Assembly (NCBI GenBank): GCA_947652605.1
Contig: CANTFG010000166.1
Coordinates: 186,001 to 250,000 of the forward strand
Origin: Elmis aenea
Taxonomy: Eukaryota > Arthropoda > Insecta > Coleoptera > Elmidae
Length of the DNA: 64,000 bases
Direction of reading: 5' to 3'
Part shown: positions 53,492-64,000 of the stretch, piece after piece
Layout: the number at the start of each line of letters is the position of its first letter
How positions within the stretch are numbered: the stretch's first letter is position 1
The notes under the pieces: generated by a model
What the model was told of the DNA's origin: nothing
Seen by the model: only the letters and a program-made list of their open reading frames with translations
Databases searched by the model: none
Program-made: the position numbers and the translations under genes

Positions 53492-54704
53492 CAGGGTGGA
53501 CCAAATTCGAATGTTTTACGGGGTATCTCGGTTACCGTAATAGATAGCGAAAATCTGATTTCGGTGTCTTGGGCTATTTTTTTGAGAAAATAACGCCTAT
53601 GCAATCAGATTTTTTCTATCGGATTCCATTTTGGCACTACAGGCGAAAAATGAAATTTCATCATTTTTGAAAATTTGCTATAACTTCTTTATTTATTCAA
53701 CTAGAACAAAATGTTATTAAGGTTTTTTACACAGATTTTTATGCTTAATTCAAAAACAAAAAAATTTCTTTCATAGCTACCTTGACTTTTGAGATATGGA
53801 GTAAACTTACATTTTTTTAAATGGAAACCCTAGTTGGCCATGACTTTATGTGAAAGAGTATTTTTTTAGCTTTTCAAAAATATATAGGTTTATGTATTTA
53901 TTTCAAAAAATGACCAAGATATGACCAATTTTGTAAAAATTCGATCATCAAAGTTTGCCATGATTTCGTAAACAAGTGATGTTTGCAATTATTAAACAAC
54001 TAAACGTCATTTAGAAGTAATTTTTTTAACTTTTAAGCAAATCCGTGTATTATTTTGTATTTTATAACTGTTTATAGTGGTATTGTGAATATGGCTAAAT
54101 TTGAACTATTTGAAAAGTTTAATATGTTAGAATATTACTTTGTAAGTGATAAAAACGTAACGGTTGTTTCAGAATTTACTTGGCAATGACTTTTAGTTGT
54201 TTAATAATTGCAAACATCACTTGTTTACGAAATCATGGCAAACTTTGATGATCGAATTTTTACAAAATTGGTCATATCTTGGTCATTTTTTGAAATAAAT
54301 ATATAAACCTATATATTTTTAAAAAGCTAAAAAAATACTCTTTCACATAAAGTCATGGCCAACTAGGGTTTCCATTTAAAAAAATGTAAGTTTACTCCAT
54401 ATCTCAAAAGTCAAGGTAGCTATGAAAAAAAATTTTTTGTTTTTGAATTAAACATAAAAATCTGTGTAAAAAACCTTTATAACATTTTGTTCTAGTTGAA
54501 TAAATAAAGAAGTTATAGCAAATTTTCAAAAATGATGAAATTTCATTTTTCGCCTGTAGTGCCAAAATGGAATCCGATAGAAAAAATCTGATTGCATAGG
54601 CGTTATTTTCTCAAAAAAATAGCCCAAGACACCCAAATCAGATTTTCGCTATCTATTACGGTAATCGAGATACCCCGTAAAACATTCGAATTTGGTCCAC
54701 CCTG
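53492..54704. mobile_element. Giant palindrome, family H, full copy
   Basis: CAGGGTGGACCAAATTCGAA to the exact inverse, TA-flanked. Arms of about 500 bp, almost identical, with the loop around 54000-54190. No transposase. Confidence 0.85.
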
Positions 54705-54969
54705 TACCACTAGGGTTATATGTGGTTATAGTGTGGTATATATAAGTACCACCAGTGTCTAACAAAACCAAATTCTCTTGTTGTGTTGTGTAAAATACTT
54801 CAGGGGGCGCACTTGCAGCGTACAATTTGACATTAGGTAGACCTATAAAACTGACTGGTACATATCAGAACCATTCACAATGATAAATTAAAGTTCTAGT
54901 ATTTTACAAACTTTTGATGGTACATATATATACCAGCAGTATGGAAAGGGTTAAACATGAATTCGATAA

Positions 54970-55930
54970 GTTTATCTTCTTTAAAATATTATGAACTTAT
55001 GTTTATCGAAAGAACCACATCGATAAGAAAGAATTTTTTTGCTATGCTATCCACGTAACGTAAAGGACTACCTTAGATGATAAGCGCCAAACATTAAAGA
55101 CTAAGGTGAAAGCAAGTGGAGTCCAAAAATTACATGAATTTGTACATAATACTTTTGTGTTCTCAAGGATGCATTTTTTAAGAGTTCTAAGATTGTTAGA
55201 CTTATCGTCCTCACAGTTATAAGCTGCTGATTGTATTGTTAAAAAATTGTTAATCAATAATGTTTTGAAATAAGGACCAAATGCAGATCAAGTTCAATTT
55301 ATATTTCCACCATGCTGTTAATTCTCAAAAAAAAATTACCTATTGCGTATTAATTAAGTGCCTTAGCCGCAGACGCTGAGTATCCAAGTTTAAAAATTAT
55401 AAATTTCTGAGTTAAACCATGTAAGGTAAAATTGTAGTTTTCTAATACTGAAAGATTTGCTTTTTCACAAAACTTAGTTTAAACAGTTTGGTGTTAAAAA
55501 TTTGTATGGCTGTACACAAGTATTATGAGTACCGTAACTTAATTTATAGATTATCAAAAATACCATAAAAACTAAAAAAGATTTCATCCAAGAAAACACA
55601 AGTATCTGATGTACCTATGTAATTCTTCCAGCTTCATCTGCTTCTTCCCATCTAGGCTTTGTAATTTACCTCTCCTAACATTTAAAGTGGCACCAACACT
55701 TATAGTAAAAATGATTTTTTTCACAGTTTTCAAACTTTTTGTTGAATATTATGATTACAATAAGGTTCAAGAGTAGTTTCTTGAAATTGTATTTGGCTTA
55801 AAATAAATAAATGACACCAGATGTCTGTTACTATTAAATATTCGCGTCACCTTGTAATTAGCGACCAATCGCAACACATTTTTTGTGTGTTATTGTTCTG
55901 CTCCATATGTATTAGCAGGGATAGTAAACT
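54970..55930. repeat. Dispersed repeat L, copy 2
   Basis: Direct-orientation partner of 31430-32361 and 33335-33390. Uninterrupted at the hAT target, so it shows the pre-insertion state. Confidence 0.65.
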
Positions 55931-55959
55931 AATAGGATGGTCCATTCCCATAAGACTAA

Positions 55960-56272
55960 TGTATTACTGAGCTTGTGTAAGAAAGTGTTAAATAAAAGAG
56001 AAAATGGTGTCGTAGATCTAATCTCGGTACGTTAAAATTTATTAATGAGAAAATGTTAGGACAATCTATTTTGTAAAGAAATATTATATCACTAAAAGTT
56101 CTACAAGATTTTAAGAAGCGCATGTTTAGATCATTACTTTACACTGTTGTTCATATAGTTTATCTGGAAGTTTGTGTTTTATGTGCAACGATGATAAAAA
56201 CTTCTTTTGAATTCCCTCGATTTTACTAAAATTAAAAATGCTACTAACATATGGAATAATACAGTGTAATAG
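55960..56272 (-). pseudogene. LINE remnant, downstream part
   Basis: The minus strand reads IPYVSSIFNFSKIEGIQKKF and LSSLHIKHKLP, then after frame changes CRTFSDIIFLYKI and FNVPRLDLR. These are post-RT blocks of CR1/Jockey-like LINEs. It continues across the insertion into 58941-59140. Confidence 0.6.
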
Positions 56273-57137
56273 CATTAACACAGGGTGACCAGAATTCGCT
56301 ATGCCCAAAGTAGGACACTTTGTTTCAAAATAACTAAAGATTAAAGATTATAAGCAAGATATTATTAAAATAACAATATACAGGGTGATGCCGTTTGACT
56401 GTCGCACCCCTATAACTTTGTTATTTTAAGAGGAGACCCCTATGAACCTTGTATTTTTGCAAATCGAGGAAAATTCTCAATCGAAAGATGTTCAAATGTT
56501 TTTTCTACGATGAAATATGTCAGACTGGCGATTGTCAACTTTTTTTATAAGAAACATGGTATACTTGTTTTTATTGATTCTGATAGAGAATTAAATTCTA
56601 AATCCGATATTGCATTATAAAAATAACCGTACATAGGACAATTTTTGAGAAAAATAAGTTTAGAAGTTAATTTATTATTTTTCACAAAATCGTGTTTAAC
56701 GAAACAAAAAACGATCGCCTTAAATAGCTACACACTCACAGAAGCAAATTGGCAGAAGGACCATTTTCAATTAAATGCTTAACAAAAGAACGATTTTTCG
56801 TCGAAAAATAATAAAACTGTCAATTACTACAGCGATTTTATTTTGTTTAGTTAAATACGATTTTGTAAAAAAGAATAAATATGACTTTAAAACTTATTTT
56901 TCTCAAAAAGTGTCCTGTGTATGCTTATTTTTTTAAATGTAGGTACTATCGAATGTAGAATTTTATTTTATATCGAAGTCAATGAAAAAAGTATACAATG
57001 ATTGGTCCAAAAAAAAATGACAATCGCCAGTCTGACATATTTCATGGTAGAAAAAACATATGTACGTCATTTGGTAAAATATAAGGTTTATTCCTCTTAA
57101 ATTCTTCTAAGGTTCCTCTTAAATTAACATAGTTATA

Positions 57138-58656
57138 CAGGGTGGTGCTTTTTTCGATGCTCACCATTGCTATCTTGGAAACGGTAAGAGATGCAAGGTC
57201 GGTTAAATTAGAGAAAAGTTGCACATTTTTATGGCGATTAAGAATCTAAAAAGAAATCCTGGATATTTTGATTCGTTTTTGATTTATTACAAAAAAACTG
57301 AAAAATGTGATTTTAGAAAAATATTATTATCTTCCCTGCCATTGACGCTATTTTATTTAAACTTGGTAACTTTATGTTTTTGACCGTCCTGATTTTGATG
57401 ACGTCAACAGAAATTTTCTAAGCCTTCTGGATTTCAAGTTGCGATAGTCAACTTTTTTATTTCTTATGGCCGCCATATTGGATTTTTACACCATCAGACA
57501 GACAAAAAAATTAGCTTTTCAGATTGGTAACCAACATACCTTTTTTTTTTCAAAAAACTTGTTGAAACTTTAAAATTTCTGTAAATAATTCATAAAATCG
57601 AGAATGCGCTAAAAAACAATTGAAACTATAATATAAATAAAAGCTACAGAACATTTTATTGGTCTAATGATAACGAAATTAAGATTGTTGGAAACATATT
57701 TAGAAGATATGTTAGGCGAATTGCCATTATTAACAATTCAAAATCATCAGTAGTTTCAGCAAGAAGGAGCTGGTCCTCACAACGCCCGCATTGTAAAAGG
57801 ATATTAATTTAGATGAACGCTTCCAAAATTCATGACTTGGTACGTTTGGTCCTGTTCATTGGCCTCCGCGATCGCCATGTTTAACGCCTATGGATTACTT
57901 TTACATTGATGTTGTTTATGCAACCCTAACGGAAAATATTGAACTTCTTCGCCGTAAAATCAAAAATGCTTTCGACTCTATTTCGAGACAAACTATCCAA
58001 AAGGCAGTGGACGAAATGAATTTGAGGACTAACCACTACCTACATCATACATAACGGCGCGCACTTTAAACAATTTAAATAGTTATTTATCTGGTGTTTT
58101 AAATTTATTGTCATTTCGTTATTTTATTAGACCTATAAAATGTTGTGTCACTTTTATTTATATTATATTTCAATTGTTTTTTCAGAACATTAGCGATTTT
58201 ATAGATTATTTATACAAATTTTCAAATTTCAACAATTTTTTTGAAAGAAAAAAGGTATGTTGGTTACCAATCTGAACAGATAATTTTTTTGTCTGTCTGA
58301 TGGTGTAAAAATCCAATATGGCGGCCATAAGAAATAAAAAAGTTGACTATCGCAACTTGAAATCTAGAAGGCTTAGAAAATTTCTGTTGACGTCATCAAA
58401 CCCAGGACGGTCAAAAACATAAAGTTACCAAGTTTAAATGAAATAGCGTCAATGGTAGGGAAGATAATAATATTTTTCTAAAATCAAATTTTTCAGTTTT
58501 TTTGTAATAAATTAAAAACGAATCAAAATATCCAGGATATCTTGTCAGATTCTTAATCGCCATAAAAATGTGCAACTTTTCTCTAATTTAACCGACCTTG
58601 TATCTCTTACCGTTTCCAAGATAGCAATGGTGAGCATCGAAAAAAGCACCACCCTG
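57138..58656. mobile_element. TA-target palindromic element N nested in M
   Basis: CAGGGTGGTGCTTTTTTCGA and its exact inverse, TA-flanked. Arms of about 480 bp enclose a transposase remnant. Confidence 0.8.
57665..58055 (+). pseudogene. Tc1/mariner-type transposase remnant of element N
   Basis: In patches: FQQEGAGPHNARIVKGY, WYVWSCSLAS/FGPVHWPPRSP, PMDYFYIDVVYA, NIELLRRKIKNAFDSI, RQTIQKAVDEMN. This is the C-terminal DDE half. The block usually written QQDGAxxH has Glu instead of Asp. Stops and frameshifts prevent function. Confidence 0.6.
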
Positions 58657-58940
58657 TAGAGGTGCAACAGTCAAACTGACCTATCCTGTATGCTAAACTT
58701 AATCTGTAATTGAAGATTTTTCTAAATCAACAGTATAATAATAGTAATAATAAGAAAATAAAACATTTGATACTTTGCAATTTTTATTGAATGAAATGAA
58801 TTTTTATTTTTATTTTTATTGGAAAAATATGAAGTAGGACATTTATGCTTTTTATCTTAAGGAGGTAGGACAGAGGACAAAAGGTTTAATTGTAGGACAT
58901 GTCCTACCAAAGTAGGACGGTTGGTCACCCTACATTAACA

Positions 58941-59140
58941 TTATTGTTTTGAGGAGCGTATGATAAAACCAAGCATTTTAGAAGATTTATTTTTAATGTA
59001 TTCGGTACTGACTATCTCTTTATTTCTAAATACTTTGTTCACGCTTTGCATCTGTATGTTATTATTCCGGGAAGTCGCGTAATTCGCCTCGATTTTAAAT
59101 TTACTTATTAGGTACGTCGTAATATATCCATATAACAAAA
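58941..59140 (-). pseudogene. LINE remnant, upstream part
   Basis: The minus ORF ends KSSKMLGFIIRSSKQ, the 'K-x-L-G-F-I-x-R' block of LINE reverse transcriptases. In the LINE it precedes the piece at 55960-56272; element O separates the two. Confidence 0.55.
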
Positions 59141-59449
59141 TGTTGTAATTTGCTTGTTTTTTGTTTTTTATTTATCAACATCGCATATTTCCCACCGAGA
59201 AACTTTCTTTTTATTACGAATTAAAATCCCGGAAAACTACAACCAAAAATTAAGGTGTATTTCCTAACCCCCATCAGCCCCCTGTTACATACGATGTGCG
59301 AATACTGTTGGGTCTGAAACATAATACTTTTGAACGGGGTTCATCAAACTTTACTGCATCAATTTAAATAATATTATTGTAAAATGTTAGCGTAACACTA
59401 TTTTTGCCCTAATTCAAACAATTTAAAAAAACGGCAAAAGTACCACAAT
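59141..59449. other. AT-rich spacer
   Basis: Nothing recognised. Confidence 0.3.
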
Positions 59450-59451
59450 AC

Positions 59452-61691
59452 AGGGTGCCCATTTTTCTAACCTGTTGTATGGGTAACTCCGTTAATATTA
59501 GAGATACAGAAACCTTTAAATTAGCAAATTTGTGCTGAATTTAAAGGGAAATCAGATGCCATTTTCAAATTTGACCTACGTCATCAACTTTTTGAAATAA
59601 TTCCGTAACCATATGAGTTAGAACAAAAATAAAAATTGGCTTTTATAGATATTTTTACGTAGATTTTAAATATGTTAACAAAATTTGCATAGCACTCTCG
59701 ATTTCCGAGTTATAGCACAAACTTGCATTTTTTTAAATGGAACTTATAGTTGGCTGTGACCTTATTAAAAAGGTTATTTTTTTCTAGTTTCAATGATATA
59801 AGGTTTGTTATGCTTTACTCTTGTAGTTTTTCTTTAAATAAACAAAAATCATTTTACAGGTTCACTGCCTACTAATACATGGGAGTTATCCCGTGTTGAT
59901 GTTCTTTTTTTTTCGATGTGACATTTAAGAGTTTTCGCTTATTGTTAGTGTAGTAGTTATTAGCCAGTTACAAATTTTAAAAACAAAACCTCAGAGTTTG
60001 TCAAATAAAATTTATTGTTTGTTATACGTATCTCTTTCGTTTCGATCAAAATTTTTGTTTGAGTTTATTATAAATTTCAAAAACAATGTTTTCTAATAAA
60101 GAAATATTATCAGGCTTTTTGGTATACACCTTATCTTTAAGCGTACCCCACAAAAAAATCAAGTGGTGCTAAATCCGGTGATTTGGCCGGCCATCTCACA
60201 GGGTCATTATTGCCAATACATCTAGGAAAACGATTAGACAGATAATCAGACACAGTTCTTGAATTGTGCGCAGGAGCACCGTCCTGTTAAAAATAATTAA
60301 AACTTTGCACTAAATTCAACGGAACTTTATCTAATATGTTGTCCAGTTCATTTCGCAAAAATGGCAAATACCGATCACCATTTATATTGTCATTGTAAAA
60401 GTATGGACCAATTATTTTTGTACTAAGGAAACCACACCAAACATTTATCGAAAACATATTCTGATCTCGTCTTTCAATAGTAGGGCGAGGATTATTTTGA
60501 GACCAGTAAATATAATTATTGTGTCTGTTGAATTTGGCTTCATCAGTAGGTAAACAAAATTGTGTGAGTAAAATTTGGGTTATATTGGTTTCTTCTAAAA
60601 ACTATCGGACGTAATTTAATCTTCTTTGTAAATCATTAGGATACAAAGTATTGCCAATATGATATGGCTATTATGGGTATTATATGGCTTAAATTGATTG
60701 TTTTAAAATCAGTCGAGCCTTTTCAGTTGATACCACATTCAAGGGACAACTCCCGGGTAGATGATATTGGTTTATAATTTACGTAGGCCAGGACTATCCC
60801 TTCATCTTCTTGCTTAAATTTAATTTTCAAACCTTTGGATTTTGTAAATGACCCCTATTTTTTTAAATTGGTTTCTAATAACGAAAATAATTTCTTTCTT
60901 GGTTGACTCCTACCATAAATCTTTGCAAATACATTTCACTTGAATTTCTACTATTTCTATTACAAGCGTAGTAATAAAAAAGCATGCCGTTTCTTTCTTA
61001 ATTAGAGAACATTGTTTTTGAAATTTACAATAAACTCAATCAAAAATTTTGATCAACACGAGAGAGATTTATACGTATAACAAACAATAAATTTTATTTG
61101 ACAAACTCAGAGGTTTTGTTTTTAAAATTTGTAACTGGCTAATAACTGCTCCACTAACGATAAGAGACAACTCTTAAATGTCACAGTGAAAAAAAAAGAA
61201 CATCAACACGGGATAACTCCCATCTATTAGTAGGCAGTGAACATGTAAAATGATTTTTGCTTATTTAAAGAAAAACTACAAGAGTAAAGCATAACAAACC
61301 TTATATCATTGAAACGAGAAAAAATAACCTTTTTAATAAGGCCACAGCCAACTAGGACTTCCATTTAAAAAAATGCAAGTTTGTGCTATAACTCGGAAAT
61401 CGAGAGTGCTATAAAAATTTCGTTAACATATTTAAAATCTACGTAAAAATGTCTATGAAAGCCAATTTTTGTTTTTGTTATAACTCATATGCTTACGGAA
61501 TTATTCAAGTTTGAAAAAATCGACCTTTTGCAGTTTTTTCAAAATATTTCAAAAAGTTGATGACGTAGGTCAAATTTGAAAATGGCATCAGATTACGTTT
61601 TTAATTCTGCACAAATTTGCTAATTTAAACGTTTCTGTATCTCTAATATTAACGGAGACCCATACAACAGATTAGAAAAATGGGCACCCTG
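59452..61691. mobile_element. TA-target palindromic element, family A copy 2
   Basis: CAGGGTGCCCATTTTTCTAA to the inverse ending at 61691, TA-flanked. It lacks the piggyBac-like insertion of copy 1, and at about 61260 shows the intact TTATTTAAAGAAAAAC target site. Confidence 0.8.
60066..60960 (-). pseudogene. Tc1/mariner-type DDE transposase, decayed (family A)
   Basis: The minus strand in pieces gives FSINVWCGFLSTKIIGPYFY, NGDRYLPFLRNEL, Q-D-G-A-P-A-H, SDYLSNRFPRCIG, P-D-L-x-P-L-D-F-F and the C-terminal KKPDN...LLENIVFEIYNK. These are the catalytic blocks of a DDE-3 type transposase. Frameshifts and stops occur throughout; the N-terminal half toward 60960 is the most degraded. Confidence 0.6.
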
Positions 61692-62526
61692 TATATTACT
61701 TTACTTTCGTAAAATAAACGTTTTCAGCGCTCAAAACTACTGTGCATCGACAAACGTATTTGATAGATAATAAATACGGTAAAATGTAACTGTGGTATTC
61801 AAAGAACATGGCGGAATTTTCAAACTGAATTGCTATCTCTATTATTCACCGTAAACAACAAACCTTTCGATATTTAGTTTGCAATCCAGTTCATGTAAAA
61901 TTTTTGCGCTCTCTGTTTTACTATTACCTAGTTAAAAACAAATTTCGGCCGCCATGGAACAGTGGGCTAGTGGGCACATCGTGGTATACACTTTTGGCGC
62001 GTCGTCTCGTTCAGTGCGAATGTTTTAGCGGAGACGGCGTTTCGTTTAGCGACGTTATCTAGCGGAGAGAGCGCCTCGTTTGACGGAGACGTTTTAGCGG
62101 CTAGGACCGTCGTAGCGAAAGAGTTAAGTTGGTAAAATTTCGTGAGAATTAACACGTAATGGCTGCAAAATCGATTTTAGTAAAACTAGGTGTTATCTTT
62201 AAGGCATTAAACAAATGTGGAGTAAGTGAAAAACAAATGTAAGATGGTTTAACTGATTTTATTCTATAAAAGGTAAAACATCATTAACACAAATAGATAA
62301 TAGGTAAATATAGATATTACCTATAAAAGAATTAAATTACACGTCCTTTCAGAAGTACGTCAAAATAACACATAACTATAGATACACAAAACACACAGTG
62401 TAAATAAAAAAAATAAGGTGACACAACACTTCTAGACTACATAGGTTGTGTCATACGAAAGGTAGCACTATAGCAACCTTTACACAAATTTACAGAATAA
62501 CCCTGCAGGGCTGTGCGGCGACTCAC
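61692..62526. other. Non-coding stretch with a CpG-rich patch
   Basis: 61950-62125 is rich in CG and in the repeated TTTAGCGGAGACG / AGCGGAGAGAGCG motif. Otherwise AT-rich. No exon supported. Confidence 0.35.
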
Positions 62527-62591
62527 GTGTAGGCTTTTATGTGGCGAACCATTCTCCCTGTTTCCCAGATTAAGCCTTCAGTGAATCTCAC
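62527..62591 (-). CDS. Orphan internal exon candidate, 65 nt
   Basis: Acceptor TTTTTACAG|G and strong donor CAC|GTGAGT bound 65 bases open in one frame only: VRFTEGLIWETGRMVRHIKA then Y. I do not recognise the protein. No partner exon was found in the last 1.4 kb or below. Confidence 0.35.
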
Positions 62592-63040
62592 CTGTAAAAA
62601 GTGTGTCAACAAAATTATTATGATGTTTAAAATTAATTGATTTGTTAATAAAAAAATTCTTTTTTGCAAATATTTTGAAGCCCCACTAATATTTTTTTCC
62701 CGATTTCCCGCTAAACTTATAGTCGGCCCTGGGTACCCCTGTAAATATTACAATACAATACAAACTCTTAATTATAAAATAATGAAATTAACTACACTTA
62801 AATATAGTGTGTCCAAAGTCCATTTTCATCATTTTTTAAAGGCTTTTGACTATTGGGACATAAAAACAAGTCGAATTAAAATAAAATGTATGTTCAAACT
62901 TTTACTGCTTAATTAGGGCACTAATGTGGATCTAAGATAAGAGAGAGATTTGCTTAAATTCGCTAAAAATTACATACGAGAATACATGAACCGTTTATTT
63001 TAAAGAGGCGTAAGTAACTTTTTGCGAAAAATGCGTTATA
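62592..63040. other. AT-rich, nothing recognised
   Basis: No element termini or coding pattern. Confidence 0.3.
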
Positions 63041-63234
63041 GGCCGTTCACGAACACGGTTTTGCATATGTACAAAACAGTGTGTGTAAACGCTAAAACAA
63101 CGCGATTTTATTGACCTTGATTTTGCACAAGTGAATCTAGGACTGCTAGATTTCTTGGTTTTAAAACCAAGCCACAAAAACAGTGTGCAAAACCACATGG
63201 AAAACCATGTGCAAAACCGTGTGTGTAAACGACC
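63041..63234. mobile_element. Miniature inverted-repeat element
   Basis: GGCCGTTCACGAACACGGTT at 63041 and, inverted, GGTCGTTTACACACACGGTT at 63234. Internal copies of ATGTGCAAAAC-GTGTGTGTAAACG. Target duplication unclear, so superfamily unassigned. The two overlapping plus-strand ORFs here are repeat artefacts. Confidence 0.55.
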
Positions 63235-64000
63235 TTTTAAAGCTGTTTGCGATTATAAACATTTGTGGTATTTTTGTCTTAAAACATTTTATTTGCAATT
63301 TCTTTGTATTTATCACCAAAACGAGGAAAACTAAAAGTAAAACATTATTTACAAACAGAAATGGATCTGTTATACATAGGTAGGTGCTCGCCCCAATTTA
63401 TCACAGTTATTTTAAAAATTTAAAACAAAGCGAAATGTCCGAAGACTTAACTCATATTAATGACAATAATTTGGTACAGAATAAACTTTTACATTAAATA
63501 CGTTATATAAATTGCTTATACTTATATTTCAAAATGTTTTGATGAATTAATTTATTAATTACTAATGTATTTTGTGGATACTAATGACAATGAAAAATAC
63601 TTAAATAAACGTATAATAAAATACATTATTTAAATTACTTACCTACATTAATATAATTTACACAAACATTTTCTTAAATAACTGTCTTACAAAAACCACT
63701 TCAGTAAAACACATAAACAAAATTTATTTTTTTAAATTAATTTACAAAGTGACTTAAGTAACTTTACAGTAATAGAAAATGAAGATTCTTTACGACTTTG
63801 TGAAATTATGTATAGGTACCTACCGAGAAAAAAGAAATCGAGATAACAAATATAATGAAGTTTCTCTATAGTTAGCAGAAATATTTGTATGCACATTAAA
63901 ATGCAAATCATTTAACTTTTTAAAACGACATAAAAGAGACATATCAATATCAAAATAAATGGCTTATATTTAAGGAGAATGCCCAGCAATATTTAAAAGT
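63235..64000. other. AT-rich end of window
   Basis: Nothing recognised. Confidence 0.3.

Larger units (their letters stand above)
52156..54738. repeat. 36-bp direct repeat bracketing two palindromes
   Basis: TGTACCACTAGGGTTATATG followed by TGGTTATAGTGTGGTA occurs at 52156-52191 and 54703-54738, immediately outside the K and H elements. Confidence 0.75.
56381..58688. mobile_element. TA-target element M nested in O
   Basis: CAGGGTGATGCCGTTTGACT at 56381 and an inverse decayed end (CAGTCAAACTGACCTATCCTG) at 58688, TA on both sides. Arms include GTCTGACATATTTCAT inverted copies. Confidence 0.65.
56281..58932. mobile_element. hAT-like element O with nested elements
   Basis: CAGGGTGACCA at 56281 and TGGTCACCCTA ending 58932, flanked by the 8-bp duplication CATTAACA (56273-56280, 58933-58940). 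Sub-terminal AAAGTAGGAC repeats occur at both ends. It split a LINE. Confidence 0.75.

Noticed and set aside
63041..63383. Two overlapping 66-67 codon ORFs
   Set aside because: They arise from the repeated GTGCAAAACC motif of a miniature element.

Overview
The window looks like AT-rich, intron-bearing arthropod (insect) nuclear DNA. The signs are arthropod-type core promoters (TATA plus TCAKT-like initiators), GT-AG introns, recurring AGGTTAGGTT motifs, and a dense load of insect-type transposons: piggyBac-like, hAT, many TA-targeting palindromes ending in CAGGGTG, Jockey-like LINEs, Penelope-like and Ty3/Gypsy. A beetle would fit, but I cannot prove the order.

Main host gene: a seven-exon gene runs on the minus strand from 50930 (ATG) to 34160 (stop). 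It was assembled here from splice sites, reading phase and protein pattern. The exons join in phase to a 277-residue secreted trypsin-fold protein. The equivalent of the catalytic Ser motif GDSGGP reads TDYGSS, so it is a serine protease homologue (pseudo-protease). Its introns (69 bp to 5.5 kb) are filled with transposons. Its terminal exon exists a second time in inverted orientation at 7275-7448, inside a segment (about 5070-7722) that mirrors 33886-36256.

Layout: 1-153 is the broken start of a MADF-domain ORF. 1112-4824 is a TA-target palindromic element containing a piggyBac-like element, which contains a second TA-target element. 5070-7722 is the inverted duplicate carrying the extra protease exon. 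9511-16165 is a 6.65 kb foldback element with an 8-bp target duplication; it is packed with ~120-130 bp minisatellite units and interrupted by a piggyBac-like insert. 17839-18186 is a hAT remnant. 18600-20447 is a 165-bp satellite that abuts a 146-bp satellite (20448-23105). 25460-30778 is a TTAA-flanked piggyBac-type miniature element. Inside it sits a very young Ty3/Gypsy retrotransposon (25777-30615) with LTRs identical by eye, a 4-bp target duplication, and a clear -1 frameshift signal between gag and pol. 30808-33885 holds Penelope-like, hAT and mariner debris. 34160-50930 is the protease-homologue locus. 52156-54738 holds two adjacent giant palindromes flanked by a 36-bp direct repeat. 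55960-59140 is a LINE split by a three-deep nest of DNA elements. 59452-61691 is a second copy of the first family. 61692-64000 is mostly unassigned DNA with one convincing orphan exon.

The window is therefore one host gene plus a detailed insertion record. Several empty/occupied site pairs inside the window date insertions relative to one another. tRNA, rRNA and CRISPR features were not seen.
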